Assembly (NCBI RefSeq): GCF_014695575.1 | Contig: NZ_JACJOO010000074.1 | Coordinates: 1 to 64,000, forward strand | Source: Leptolyngbya sp. FACHB-8 | Lineage (GTDB): Bacteria; Cyanobacteriota; Cyanobacteriia; Elainellales; Elainellaceae | Direction of reading: 5' to 3' | DNA: 64,000 nucleotides | Part shown: one piece after another, positions 17,430 to 25,584 of the stretch | Numbering within the stretch: the first letter of the stretch is position 1 | Layout: each line of letters begins with the position of its first letter | Made by a program: the position numbers and the translations under genes | The notes under the pieces: model-generated | Database searches by the model: none | The model's input: only the letters and a program-made list of their open reading frames with translations | Told to the model about the DNA's origin: nothing

Positions 17430-17528
17430 GCGATCGCCAAAAGAAAGCTCACCATCGAGGGGTGCGTGGATATTTGACCTGTGCTGCTGGCTTTGTCGAA
17501 TGGCGGCGATCGCTAACGCCCCCCAATA

Positions 17529-17562
17529 AAAAAACCGCCCCTAGGAGGGCGGGCGGTTGTTT
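17529..17562. terminator. A-tract hairpin
   Basis: AACCGCCC/GGGCGGTT stem after a run of seven A, followed by GTTTGT. The surrounding 17430-17909 stretch shows no convincing gene; open frames crossing this hairpin look spurious. Confidence 0.5.
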
Positions 17563-17909
17563 GTATCAGATTGTATCCGTCCTCATTATTCCACCGATGA
17601 AGGTCGCCCTCCACAACAGTTTGGCAGTGGATGAGGTCTTAGGTAGCAATCGCATCCATCAAAGCAAAAGCTTGCATCCTGTAGGCAATGCGGGCTGAAA
17701 TCAAGACTATTGGGATTGTTGCACGAGTGGCTATCGCAAATACTCTCGCAGCAGCCCAACAAAAAGCCTTGGCAGCAAAGGCCAAGGCTTATCAGGTATG
17801 CTTTATTGCTCTATCATCCCACCCACACCGGGCACCGACCGACAGCAGAAACACTAATAGAGCGGCAGAAATTGTTGAGGGTGCTAGGTGGGGGTGCGGA
17901 GAATGCGAG

Positions 17910-18131
17910 TCAGTTGAACGATAGCAAGTTTAACGAGGGCGGCTCTCTGTTTTTAGATTTAACCCCTATTCTGTCAGCATCATCCCATCCACGCATATAG
18001 AATTCATCGTCGGGGAACCGAGGGGCTCCAAAGGAATCAAGGCAACGATCCATAAAGCCAGCTGATTTGCGACTGTGAGGAGGAAGGCCAACTGGCCAAC
18101 CAAAGTTATTACTCATCTCAATATCACTCAT
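17910..18131 (-). CDS. GW-NEA family small protein, member 2
   Basis: From ATG 18131: MSDIEMSNNFGWPVGLPPHS, then RKSAGFMDRCLDSFGAPRFP, DDEFYMRGWDDADRIG. Close to member 3 (RKSAGFVD, YMCGWNEA) and more distant from member 1. A longer frame from 18221 exists, but member 3 also begins near MSD, which favours the shorter start. Soluble, unknown function. Confidence 0.6.
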   Translation of the reverse strand: MSDIEMSNNFGWPVGLPPHSRKSAGFMDRCLDSFGAPRFPDDEFYMRGWDDADRIGVKSKNREPPSLNLLSFN

Positions 18132-18340
18132 CTTGACGACGGCAAAACTCGGTAGGTACTGGCTTAAGATTCCCCATTCGTCACCCATGTATCGGTTCGG
18201 TTGATGGGCGATCACCCACATAAAAGAAAACCGCCATCAAATTGACAGCGGCAACCCCTTCAAAGGTCTTGGCTTAGAATTCCCAGCGATCGCCCAGCGC
18301 CTAACTGTCAGGAGCGGATGTAGGGTTGATGAGCAGCAAT

Positions 18341-18511
18341 TTATTTATTCTGAGTTCTAGCGCCCATCCCTTGAGCCTCATTCCACCCACACATATAGAC
18401 TGCGTCATTAGGCAACCGAGGGAATGCAAAAGAATTCAGGTAATGATCTACAAAACCTGCTGATTTGCGGCTCCGAGGAGGAAGATCAGCGAGCCAACTA
18501 AAGTCACTCAT
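18341..18511 (-). CDS. GW-NEA family small protein, member 3
   Basis: 56 residues from ATG 18511: MSDFSWLADLPPRSRKSAGF, VDHYLNSF, PRLPNDAVYMCGWNEAQGMG. It lies on the same strand as member 2, about 210 bases away; the two are probably a tandem duplication. The 629 bases that follow (18512-19139) hold only hairpins and repeat copy e. Confidence 0.6.
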   Translation of the reverse strand: MSDFSWLADLPPRSRKSAGFVDHYLNSFAFPRLPNDAVYMCGWNEAQGMGARTQNK

Positions 18512-18785
18512 CTCAACGTTATCCACTAGGAATGTACTCCAGATTACGGTTTTCCGAGTGAGAATATGGAGCGTGTTTCTACTCCTGTTTTGTACCAAAA
18601 ACCCCCATTTTTTGCGGGGAATGCGGAGCAGAGGTGGAGGCTCCTAGCGATCGCTCAAGGCAAGCAAAACTACACACCACTGAAAGAAGTGCGGGAAGAC
18701 CCGAAATGTATTTGGAACTATGCCATAAGGGAAAAAGCTAGGGCTGTCAGTAGAGGAGAGCAGCAGAGACACGCCCTTAGTAAAA

Positions 18786-18807
18786 CCCCCAGCAACAGAG
18801 CTGGGGG
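18786..18807. terminator. GC-rich hairpin
   Basis: CCCCCAGC and GCTGGGGG arms with a six-base loop, preceded by TAAAA, so the U-tract would lie on the minus strand. Confidence 0.5.
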
Positions 18808-18915
18808 AACCATTCGATTGATCTTGACTATATCTTCCCACTCTATCGAGCAGCAACTCTACAGCAGATCCACGAGGAAATTAGTGACACTGGCTGAGAA
18901 TATGGGATTGCCTCA

Positions 18916-18981
18916 AATAAAAGCCGCAGTGCGGTGGAGTGCACGCAGCGTCAGTGCTAATCAATTGGATTGTGTCACAAG
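18916..18981. repeat. Hairpin/GAATTGTG repeat, copy e
   Basis: AATAAAAGCCGCAGTGCGG then, about 38 bases on, GGATTGTGTCACAAG. It is the most diverged copy of the family and is followed by another A-tract hairpin at 19000. Confidence 0.45.
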
Positions 18982-18999
18982 GGACGATCGTCAATAAAA

Positions 19000-19021
19000 A
19001 GCCCGCCTTCAATGGTGGGCT
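19000..19021. terminator. A-tract hairpin
   Basis: AGCCCGCC/GGTGGGCT stem preceded by AATAAAA, shortly after a GATCG site. Confidence 0.5.
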
Positions 19022-19139
19022 GAAATTTGACCTATGCTTACTGCTCGCATTGTTACATGTATGAGGCGAGCGGCCCCCCTGCCTGACCGTAGCAGACATT
19101 CGACCTGCTTCTTTTGTGCTAGATGTGAATATAGAGTCG

Positions 19140-19436
19140 ATGGAAGTGATCCCTATGCTGCTCAATGCAACCAGACGCATGATCTTGAAGATTAAGACGG
19201 TAGCTCCCCTGATGCAGGGGAAATGGGAATTTCGCCACGGAGAAGAAGTTATCAAAGCTGAAACCCTGGATCCAGGGGTCGCTACCATCAAAGTTCCTCT
19301 GGTTCCTGGAGATGCCCTTGATGTAGAGGTACAAGTGGCAACCCAATACGACTACAACCACGAAGTAGTCTCCACGCGCTACACCATAACCAAGGTCAAC
19401 GCTGTCCTATTGCAAGCAGCATTGGCCAGGGCATAA
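19140..19436 (+). CDS. Beta-rich hypothetical protein (98 aa)
   Basis: From ATG 19140: MEVIPMLLNATRRMILKIKT, a long alternating-hydrophobic stretch (EVIKAETLDPGVATIKVPL; DALDVEVQVATQYDYN) suggestive of a beta-sandwich, and an Ala-rich end. An ATG at 19116 would add eight residues. No signal peptide. A clean terminator follows 48 bases later. No family recognised. Confidence 0.6.
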   Translation: MEVIPMLLNATRRMILKIKTVAPLMQGKWEFRHGEEVIKAETLDPGVATIKVPLVPGDALDVEVQVATQYDYNHEVVSTRYTITKVNAVLLQAALARA

Positions 19437-19483
19437 GAGCGATCGCTCTCACTATCTCACTTTGGAACTCCATAGTCCTTCTC

Positions 19484-19516
19484 AAAAGCCCCCAGCTTGC
19501 AGCATGGGGGCTTTTT
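19484..19516 (+). terminator. Bidirectional rho-independent terminator
   Basis: AAAAGCCCCC / GGGGGCTTTTT with a 12-base loop. A decayed copy of this terminator together with its HIP1-flanked upstream sequence lies at about 23345-23430. Confidence 0.85.
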
Positions 19517-19590
19517 ACTGTGGTTGCGATCGCAATCGTATTGAAGACCACGTAAGATCCTGGTGAACTAGCAAAACGAAGGGACGTTGC

Positions 19591-19764
19591 ATGAATGAGC
19601 AGATGAAAGGGGTAGTTGTAGGAGCCGTTTTTCTCCTTGCTACCACTGCATTTGTCTATGAGGGTATAGCTGAAGACAAGCAGCTATCAGAGCAGGTCAT
19701 CTTGGTAACTTTGGCTGGCTTGGGTAGTTTTGGCGCTGGCTATGCACTTGGGAGAAGCTTTTAG
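19591..19764 (+). CDS. 57-aa two-TM membrane peptide, paralogue of 8694-8864
   Basis: Two hydrophobic helices (about residues 7-23 and 36-53). The C-terminal motif GSFGAGYALGRSF parallels GGFGAGYVLGRG in the copy 11 kb upstream. The connecting loop is acidic (EDKQLSEQ versus RELPEK). No partner gene overlaps its start, unlike the first copy. Function unknown. Confidence 0.6.
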   Translation: MNEQMKGVVVGAVFLLATTAFVYEGIAEDKQLSEQVILVTLAGLGSFGAGYALGRSF

Positions 19765-19934
19765 GGCTGCGATCGCCCATGACCGCCGAGATGGCTAAGA
19801 ATGCAGACGATTGGCTTTTGCGGGGAGCGATCGTCCCCACCCACACTATTTAGACCACTCCCCTCGGACAGAGATACTTTGGTGCAGAACTAGAGTTAGA
19901 TGATGGTTATTAATAAATCTTTCGCTGTAAATAC

Positions 19935-20102
19935 ATGGATAACCTGCACCTGAATCTTGATGAGCTTGTGCTACTTGAATCAGCACTACTGAGCTATTAC
20001 CAGGCTTGCAAGGAAGTCCACGGGTACGGTAGCAAAACCCTCGCTGTCTCAGCATTAGTCAAGAAGGTTCAGCAGAGAATTGACTTTGAAAAACAAGCAT
20101 AG
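19935..20102 (+). CDS. Small helical hypothetical protein (55 aa)
   Basis: MDNLHLNLDELVLLESALLS at the start and SALVKKVQQRIDFEKQA at the end; soluble and helical throughout. Directly followed by a HIP1 site and an A-tract hairpin, as for several other small genes here. No paralogue seen. Confidence 0.45.
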   Translation: MDNLHLNLDELVLLESALLSYYQACKEVHGYGSKTLAVSALVKKVQQRIDFEKQA

Positions 20103-20128
20103 AGCGATCGCCACCGCCCGTAATAAAA

Positions 20129-20152
20129 AGCCCACCCCATGAGGAGCGGGCT
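20129..20152. terminator. A-tract hairpin
   Basis: AGCCC/GGGCT-based stem after TAATAAAA; same style as the hairpins at 17529 and 19000. Confidence 0.45.
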
Positions 20153-20252
20153 GTTCTCTATACCAGGTGTATCTACCGTCATTCTCCTACCCATGCCCGT
20201 CACCTTCCACAGAAGATTCACCAGCACTTCAGCAAATAGGTAAGGGCGATTG

Positions 20253-20360
20253 GTGGAGGCGCAGAGAGCAGAAGAGATAAAAGAGGTGGTAGCAAAACTG
20301 GGCTATATTGCCGATCTCATAGAAGAGGACGATTGCTTACCAGCAGAAACGGTTCAGTAA
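20253..20360 (+). CDS. Possible 35-aa acidic peptide
   Basis: GTG start, then VEAQRAEEIKEVVAKLGYI and a short acidic tail to TAA. The amphipathic helix looks protein-like but there is no paralogue or clear ribosome-binding site, so this is only a candidate. Confidence 0.25.
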   Translation: MEAQRAEEIKEVVAKLGYIADLIEEDDCLPAETVQ

Positions 20361-20443
20361 GTTTCTCGTCTAAAGCTTAACTGATGTGGCTTAGATACAT
20401 TGTTTTGGGTTTGTTCCTCACCCTGAAAACCCAAGAGACAAGA

Positions 20444-20902
20444 TCAAGCCTCTGAGTCAAGAGCTAGTGAACTCTTTAAGAGGATACCAATGGTAGGGTT
20501 TCCCATACCTTTTGTGGGAAACCCTTTCATCTTAGCTGCAAGGATGAAGACTCCATTTGAAACGTAGGGGCAAAATCCTTGAGCCTTTCCCCATTTCTCT
20601 GCCCGGTGCTTCCAATGGTAGGACGAACGCTGCTTATCAGTGATCGCTTTGGTAGGTGTTAGTTTTGCCAGGTAACACAACGCAGTAAAAAGCTGTTCCT
20701 GTAAACCTACCTCGTCTTTGATAGACAGCATTTGGTTACGAAATTCCTGCCACCTCTCCAAGGTCGCATGTCCAGATAGGCTACTTTCTCCTACGAGCCC
20801 GTATCCGGCAGAAGTTAAACGTTCATCACTGCTGAGAATATCCAATGCTTGCTCTATTTCTGTTTTTGTTGGCACTGGATAGCTGGCTTTGCTCATAGTC
20901 AC
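20444..20902 (-). CDS. Hypothetical protein (152 aa)
   Basis: Soluble protein with helical N-terminal half (EIEQALDILSSDERLTSAGY) and a C-terminal segment WKHRAEKWGKAQGFCPYVSN, then GVFILAAKMKGFPTKGMGNP. No family recognised. It lies about 290 bases downstream of the DUF262 gene on the same strand; the intervening 20903-21191 stretch has no gene. Confidence 0.6.
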   Translation of the reverse strand: MTMSKASYPVPTKTEIEQALDILSSDERLTSAGYGLVGESSLSGHATLERWQEFRNQMLSIKDEVGLQEQLFTALCYLAKLTPTKAITDKQRSSYHWKHRAEKWGKAQGFCPYVSNGVFILAAKMKGFPTKGMGNPTIGILLKSSLALDSEA

Positions 20903-21191
20903 CCTTGCAGAACTAAATCTACGTTGCCAATGTAACGCAGCGTTGCCTTATAAGAATGATCGCTCTCAGCCTTCCAGTTCAGTCAACCCTGCAAGCAGTT
21001 CCCCTGCTCCAAAGCTTCAGCAAATCGCTGGTTTATACTCCTACTTTGTTTACATGTTCATCAAGTAAAATTGTTGTGAAAGCGTTTTGAGCATTTCGCT
21101 AAAGATAAAATCAGGTAGGTGTAGCCCAGGTGATCACGGAACGGCCTGATGACTCGATCTTGGGTTGCTCGTTCCTTTTGGCCGACTGTGC

Positions 21192-23063
21192 TCATACCAG
21201 CACCTCTTTCAGGCGATCGGGAGACCATACGCGCAGCACCAGCTCCCGCAGCACTTTATAGCGTTCTTCATGCTCCGCTTTACCAAAGTGGTCATAGGGC
21301 TTGAAATCCAGGTTGTACCGTTCCCGGAACGCTTTGAACTGTGGCTTATTCTGATAGGCCGCAGCGGTAAGGCTCATAGCATAAAGATTTTGGCTGGCAT
21401 AGTGGGGGAGCTTGTCCTCAAAAATCTTGTCCTGCAAGCTACGATTCACATCTGCTGGGAGGAGCAATAGACTGGCGAAGTGATTCCGCCATTCCTCGAA
21501 TTCGTTGGTGTTAGCAAAATCACGTCCGCATTTCCTGAAGTTGTTTGCCCATATATGTTCAATATCGAAGGGATTTCTGGGGGTGCGATCGACATAGGAG
21601 TCGAACTTGTCAGGCATACCAGACTCCTTCTCAATAAAGGATGTCAGGCGTGCTAGGAGGTGGTAAATATAGCGGCGGCTAAATTGATTCAGATTAAACT
21701 CCCAAAGCCCCCCTCTTCCCCTACTAGGGATACCTTCAAAGGACACTTCATCATTGGAAAGCTTTTGTGTCAGGATCTCGACCAGCTCCTCTAAAGGTTT
21801 TCGGCGAATATCACGACATAGGAGAAACATTGCGTAAGCTGTGCTGGAGTAGCCAACACGAACGTAGTTGACCACTCGACGCATTAGCCAAATATCGAGA
21901 TAGGTTGCTGTGGCTGATATCTTGCGACGTACTGTATCGCTGTTATCGGTGTCGCAGAGGGGGGCCAACAGAACCGTATTTTGCCAGGTAAACTCATTAT
22001 GAGCGTTGTAGAAGATTGCTTCCAACCCTGGCGTGTAGGAACGGCTTGCTGACAGAATGAGTTGGTAGGTTTTGGAAAAGAAGGTGAAGTGATCGGAAAT
22101 TAACGAAGAGTTAGCCGCCTGGGTACCTAGCTTCAAGTCTGAGCGCTTGTCCCGTACCCAGCGGTGGAAAGCGCTACCGATTAATTCCCAGTCTTTGTCT
22201 GCGGCTCCGGCTTTCCGATCGCGAATCGTATCAGCATATTGTGCCCGCAACCAGGCTTTAATGCAGACGGCATCCCGTTCGGGTTCATGGCTCCCGCCCC
22301 AGGAAATAAGGTCTAAAACCTGCTGTTTCCAAATTTGGTTTGCGGTGCGCCGTTGGTCGGCATCTTCAATGGGGGCAAGCAGGTAGGCTTTGAGCATATC
22401 GACGGGGCTGAGGGGCTTACCCCGGTCATTCATGGTCTCGAAAATGGCGTAGGCATAGTTGTCGTTGTCGGTCGCGATTTCAATGAGACCTACTTTGTTC
22501 ATTAGCCAGTAAATGAAATTAGGCAAAGCTTCACCTAGTTCACCAGCCAGATCCATTGTTTCAATGTCTTCATAACGGACATATATGTTCTGAACAGATT
22601 CATCTTTGCCTTCGGGATTGAAGTCCTTGCCATGAAAAAGTGCATCAATGACAGGCAAACGTTCCTGGATGTCCAGATTGAAGCTGGGTAGCCCCCAGTT
22701 ATCGCTAAAGATCAGGGGAGCGATTGTCCCAGCAATACCTAAATCCCTTTCCTTGGCAGCATTGTGGAGATAGATAAGCAGCAGAGTCAGCGAGGTAACG
22801 CGCTGCTGTCCATCAACCAGGTAGCTCTTACCGTTCCGCTTGCTGACTATGATGGAGCCGAGGAAGTAGTCTTCGTAGGCACTGACCCGTGTGGTGGGAT
22901 CGCCCTCCCGATAGCAGTTGGAGAATTTATCACGCAGGTCGGAGAGTAGCTCGTCGATGTTCTCCTTCTCCCATTTGTACTCCCGTTGGTACTCGTCGAT
23001 TGCAAATGATTGGTTTTGCAGAAGCTGTTGAACGGTGCGGTAATGGGGCGTAATTGTACTCAT
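21192..23063 (-). CDS. GmrSD-like DUF262/DUF1524 protein
   Basis: 623 residues. The N-terminal DUF262 domain (ParB-like nucleotide-binding fold) shows YQREYKW (25-31) and the signature VDGQQRVTSLTLLL (D84-GQQR88). The C-terminal DUF1524 domain has the His-Me-type nuclease signature DIEHIWANNF (E502-H503) and the following LLLLPADVNRSLQDK. This single-chain GmrS-GmrD arrangement is that of modification-dependent (type IV) restriction endonucleases, which cut foreign modified DNA. All signatures are intact. It lacks full HIP1 octamers. Function as a defence nuclease is inference from family; which modification is recognised cannot be read from sequence. Confidence 0.88.
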   Translation of the reverse strand: MSTITPHYRTVQQLLQNQSFAIDEYQREYKWEKENIDELLSDLRDKFSNCYREGDPTTRVSAYEDYFLGSIIVSKRNGKSYLVDGQQRVTSLTLLLIYLHNAAKERDLGIAGTIAPLIFSDNWGLPSFNLDIQERLPVIDALFHGKDFNPEGKDESVQNIYVRYEDIETMDLAGELGEALPNFIYWLMNKVGLIEIATDNDNYAYAIFETMNDRGKPLSPVDMLKAYLLAPIEDADQRRTANQIWKQQVLDLISWGGSHEPERDAVCIKAWLRAQYADTIRDRKAGAADKDWELIGSAFHRWVRDKRSDLKLGTQAANSSLISDHFTFFSKTYQLILSASRSYTPGLEAIFYNAHNEFTWQNTVLLAPLCDTDNSDTVRRKISATATYLDIWLMRRVVNYVRVGYSSTAYAMFLLCRDIRRKPLEELVEILTQKLSNDEVSFEGIPSRGRGGLWEFNLNQFSRRYIYHLLARLTSFIEKESGMPDKFDSYVDRTPRNPFDIEHIWANNFRKCGRDFANTNEFEEWRNHFASLLLLPADVNRSLQDKIFEDKLPHYASQNLYAMSLTAAAYQNKPQFKAFRERYNLDFKPYDHFGKAEHEERYKVLRELVLRVWSPDRLKEVLV

Positions 23064-23517
23064 ACCAACCTTCTATGGTAAGGAGTTCCTGCCCCTACCT
23101 ACTGCCAAGCGACCTCTGGAGCAGGAAATTTGTCCTCTCTAATATGCCCTTCAGAAGCTGGAATGTCTCATATTTATTTTTTCTACGAATTTTTGATTTA
23201 GGCTTCAGTCGACAGCGGGTTTAGCTGCTCCCATTCCGCTGACGATCGCACCCTGGAAAAGGCTAAACTTTGTACTGCCAATCCATCCGATGGCACGAGT
23301 TTTCTGCATAACATGCCCCACATAGGCAAACTTGTCTGGGTTGGAGCGATCGCCCTCACTAGCCTACTCCGGCACTCCGCAGTTTTCCTCAACACAAGTT
23401 CCCAAGCTCGCAGCATGGGGGTTTTATGTGGCTGCTTTGTAAAGAGCAAGTGCTTTTTCTAACTTTTGATGAAGGGTATCTACCGGGAAGCGTCTTAGCA
23501 TAAAACAGAATTTTTTA
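23064..23517. other. Gene-free stretch with a decayed terminator copy
   Basis: A HIP1 site at about 23351 is followed by CCCTCACT, CTCCGCAG, CCCAAGCTCGCAGCATGGG and GGTTTTA, recognisable as a degraded version of 19438-19516. No coding sequence is convincing. Confidence 0.45.
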
Positions 23518-23850
23518 ATGTCCCTGTTTATGTCCGTGGTTATGAGTTATCAAGCACCCAAAAACCTTGATAGAAGCGTAATTCAGCTAGCCCTTACTCT
23601 TGTGTATAAGACAGCTAATTTACATCGGCTCATCTATATACAGATGCTCCAAAACCTTGAAAAGTTGAATACCCTGCAACAGACATCCAACAGCATCTTA
23701 GGTTTACCTGGAGAAGATGAGGAAATAAATTTTTACATCATGATGCTCCAGCAGCAGTGCGAGAAGCAAAGGAAATATCTGGATGCAGTCTACAAAAGCC
23801 AGGATGACCTGCTTCAGCAAATACACAGCATTAACTCTTCAAATGATTGA
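23518..23850 (+). CDS. Hypothetical helical protein (110 aa)
   Basis: Helical throughout (LALTLVYKTANLHRLIYIQM; EDEEINFYIMMLQQQCEKQR), with a Gln/Lys-rich coiled coil at the end. An internal ATG at 23542 (MSYQAPKNLDRSV) is an alternative start. AT-rich and outside the HIP1-bearing core; no family recognised. Confidence 0.5.
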   Translation: MSLFMSVVMSYQAPKNLDRSVIQLALTLVYKTANLHRLIYIQMLQNLEKLNTLQQTSNSILGLPGEDEEINFYIMMLQQQCEKQRKYLDAVYKSQDDLLQQIHSINSSND

Positions 23851-24009
23851 TAAAGTGATGGGCTTGAGAGTAAAGAAGTACTCGTTCTTCATCAGCAAAC
23901 CGATCCAGAATCCGTAGTTCTTCAAAAGAAATTCTTCCAGCTTACGGTAGATGGGTTTTGGTTTTAGGAGCATCTACCTCGATGCCAGCCACCGCATCAA
24001 TTAAACTTA

Positions 24010-24110
24010 GGAGGTTTCTGCATAAGAATTTACCCAGAATGTTGGTGCTTTGCCCGCGGCGCGGGCAAAGCACCAACATTCTGGGGGTAATTTCATTACT
24101 GGAAATCTCC
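24010..24110. mobile_element. 101-bp MITE, copy 1
   Basis: Terminal inverted repeats GGAGGTTTC / GAAATCTCC, flanked on both sides by TTA (24007-24009 and 24111-24113), the expected target-site duplication. The centre is a near-perfect palindrome with arms ending in GGTGCTTTGCCCGC. A second copy, also 101 bp and flanked by TAA, is at 56621-56721. On the minus strand the sequence either side of it (LIDLGSARTDS before, LIDAVAGIEVDAPKTKTHLP after) looks coding, so it may have landed in an older gene remnant. It carries no transposase. Confidence 0.8.
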
Positions 24111-24187
24111 TTAGAATCAGTTCTGGCACTTCCTAAATCTATCAAATTCCTAGTAACTACATTTAGTATTATTGACTTGAAATAGTA

Positions 24188-24727
24188 TTACCACAGCTTT
24201 CCATAAGCATACCTATATTTTCCCATTTCAAATGCAACACAAAGTTCTAGTGTTATTTTCTCCCAGCTAAGGCTCACCAATCTTCTGTTATTAAAGTTAC
24301 TCAAATCACTTTCATCAGTAGTTGCGATTATCACCTTCTCTTCTGTTTCTTCTACAATATTTATTGCAGTCGCAATAAGCAGAACATCACCATCGAGGGA
24401 CTTTTTGTCTGCTAAAACTATTCCTTTATTTCTAGCTTCCCCCCATAGCTGTGCCGCTTTATGTACAATCCCTGTTGTGAGGCGCCAGTATACTAATCTA
24501 TCAGTCCGTTGTGTTAGTTTATCGAGGCGCTGAATACTAACTATACTCCTGTTCTGAAAGTACTCTCGTCTACACTCGTAATCACAAATCTCTGGTATCC
24601 CAAAAAGAAAAGACTCATCCTGCCGAGCCTCAAACCACTGTTTGCACTCTTTCGTTTTTGGGCTATCAGGGTTTGGATTAGACACCTGACTTAATACACC
24701 TGTATCAAGTAGGATTATCACGCTCAA
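24188..24727 (-). CDS. PIN-domain protein (VapC-like)
   Basis: 179 residues with the acidic signature of PIN ribonucleases: D8 in IILLDTGVLSQV, the Glu cluster in IPEICDYECRREYF, LDGDVLLIATAI, and TTDESDLSNF near the C-terminus. PIN toxins cleave tRNA or rRNA in a metal-dependent way. Its start overlaps the 3' end of the upstream 258-aa gene by 23 bases, so the two form one operon like a toxin-antitoxin pair, though the partner is much larger than a normal VapB. AT-rich and without HIP1 sites. Toxin activity is inference. Confidence 0.8.
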   Translation of the reverse strand: MSVIILLDTGVLSQVSNPNPDSPKTKECKQWFEARQDESFLFGIPEICDYECRREYFQNRSIVSIQRLDKLTQRTDRLVYWRLTTGIVHKAAQLWGEARNKGIVLADKKSLDGDVLLIATAINIVEETEEKVIIATTDESDLSNFNNRRLVSLSWEKITLELCVAFEMGKYRYAYGKLW

Positions 24728-25481
24728 ACCTATTCCTATAAAACTCCGAAGACTCTCTCATTTCCTCTTCAGAGTATTCTTGCTTCCATTGCTCAACAAG
24801 TTCTCTATAGGTAATTTTTCCAGGTTCGCGTGCATTACCACTTGCCCGAATTCTTTTGATTCGCTCAACCCCATCTTCGGAGGATTCAGTCTTTTCTAAT
24901 TGTTTTTCGATTGCCAATATAATAGTGTCTTTGAATTTCTCAAGAAGGTCATTTCTAACCCCAATACCCGGAAAGAAAATTTGCTCTTTTATTCGAGATT
25001 TTGAGAACCGACCAATCCGAGTAGTATATCGGATAATCTTTTTTACATGCTCTTGTGAGGGCTTGCGACGAGCTAAAGCTAGAGCTAAACGTTGATACCT
25101 TTGACGTGTTGATGGTAATACAGCGTTCCAATTTTCTGCAACCACTTCCGCTTGTCGAACCATAGCTTCAAAAAGTTCTCGTAAAACCCTCTCCATTAAT
25201 GGGGCTTCACCATCATCAGGCTGGAACTTCTTATCCTTAAAGTAGGAGTACCACTCTAAGTAAGTTCTGCCCTGCTCATGGGTATGAGCTATAGGGCTAA
25301 CCGCTGTGGGGGATCCCAATTCTTGATGCAAAAAATCTTGAATCTGATTCTCAAGAAGATCATTGTCAGCCAAGGCGATCTGACTCATACTCCGCCCCAT
25401 ATAAGTAAGTAACTTTTCCCATGCCAATGGTATTGGCAGGAGATAGACTAGGAGCAAAATGATTTGCGCTTTCACTTTCAT
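24705..25481 (-). CDS. Hypothetical partner of the PIN protein (258 aa)
   Basis: I do not recognise this family. The start at 25481 has a good ribosome-binding sequence (AAGAGGT, nine bases upstream) and gives an N-terminal hydrophobic stretch (IILLLVYLLPIPLAW); ATGs at 25400 and 25388 would remove it. The rest is a charged, helical protein with repeated basic/acidic segments (RQRYQRLALALARRKPS; EEEMRESSEFYRNRFERDN). The C-terminus resembles antitoxin-like acidic helices. It is co-transcribed with and overlaps the PIN gene, and its 5' end lies about 100 bases from the comM 3' fragment, transcribed divergently. Confidence 0.65.
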   Translation of the reverse strand: MKVKAQIILLLVYLLPIPLAWEKLLTYMGRSMSQIALADNDLLENQIQDFLHQELGSPTAVSPIAHTHEQGRTYLEWYSYFKDKKFQPDDGEAPLMERVLRELFEAMVRQAEVVAENWNAVLPSTRQRYQRLALALARRKPSQEHVKKIIRYTTRIGRFSKSRIKEQIFFPGIGVRNDLLEKFKDTIILAIEKQLEKTESSEDGVERIKRIRASGNAREPGKITYRELVEQWKQEYSEEEMRESSEFYRNRFERDNPT

Positions 25482-25584
25482 ATTATTCTACCTCTTGCTG
25501 TTGTGCTTCTATATCATCTTTGTGGAATTCTTCTACAACGTGAAAGCCTTTACCAGAAGGGGTTTTGGCGTTTTGGCTGTAGAT

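Noticed and set aside
17462-17924. Overlapping plus-strand frames
   Set aside because: They cross an A-tract hairpin or lack any conserved feature; no support beyond being open.
18566-18997. 143-codon open frame on the plus strand
   Set aside because: It runs through a terminator-like hairpin (18786-18807) and repeat copy e, has no paralogue, and its composition does not look coding.
9841-20152. CRISPR array or classical integron
   Set aside because: Repeats are only five, unevenly spaced, hairpin-centred and without uniform spacers; no cas genes or integron integrase are visible.
23198-23449. 83-codon minus-strand frame
   Set aside because: The region is better explained as a decayed copy of the terminator and flank at 19438-19516.
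25459-25584. Hydrophobic N-terminal extension in frame with the comM 3' fragment
   Set aside because: The residues are not ComM-like and overlap the start region of the divergent 258-aa gene; most likely an accidental open frame across the junction.
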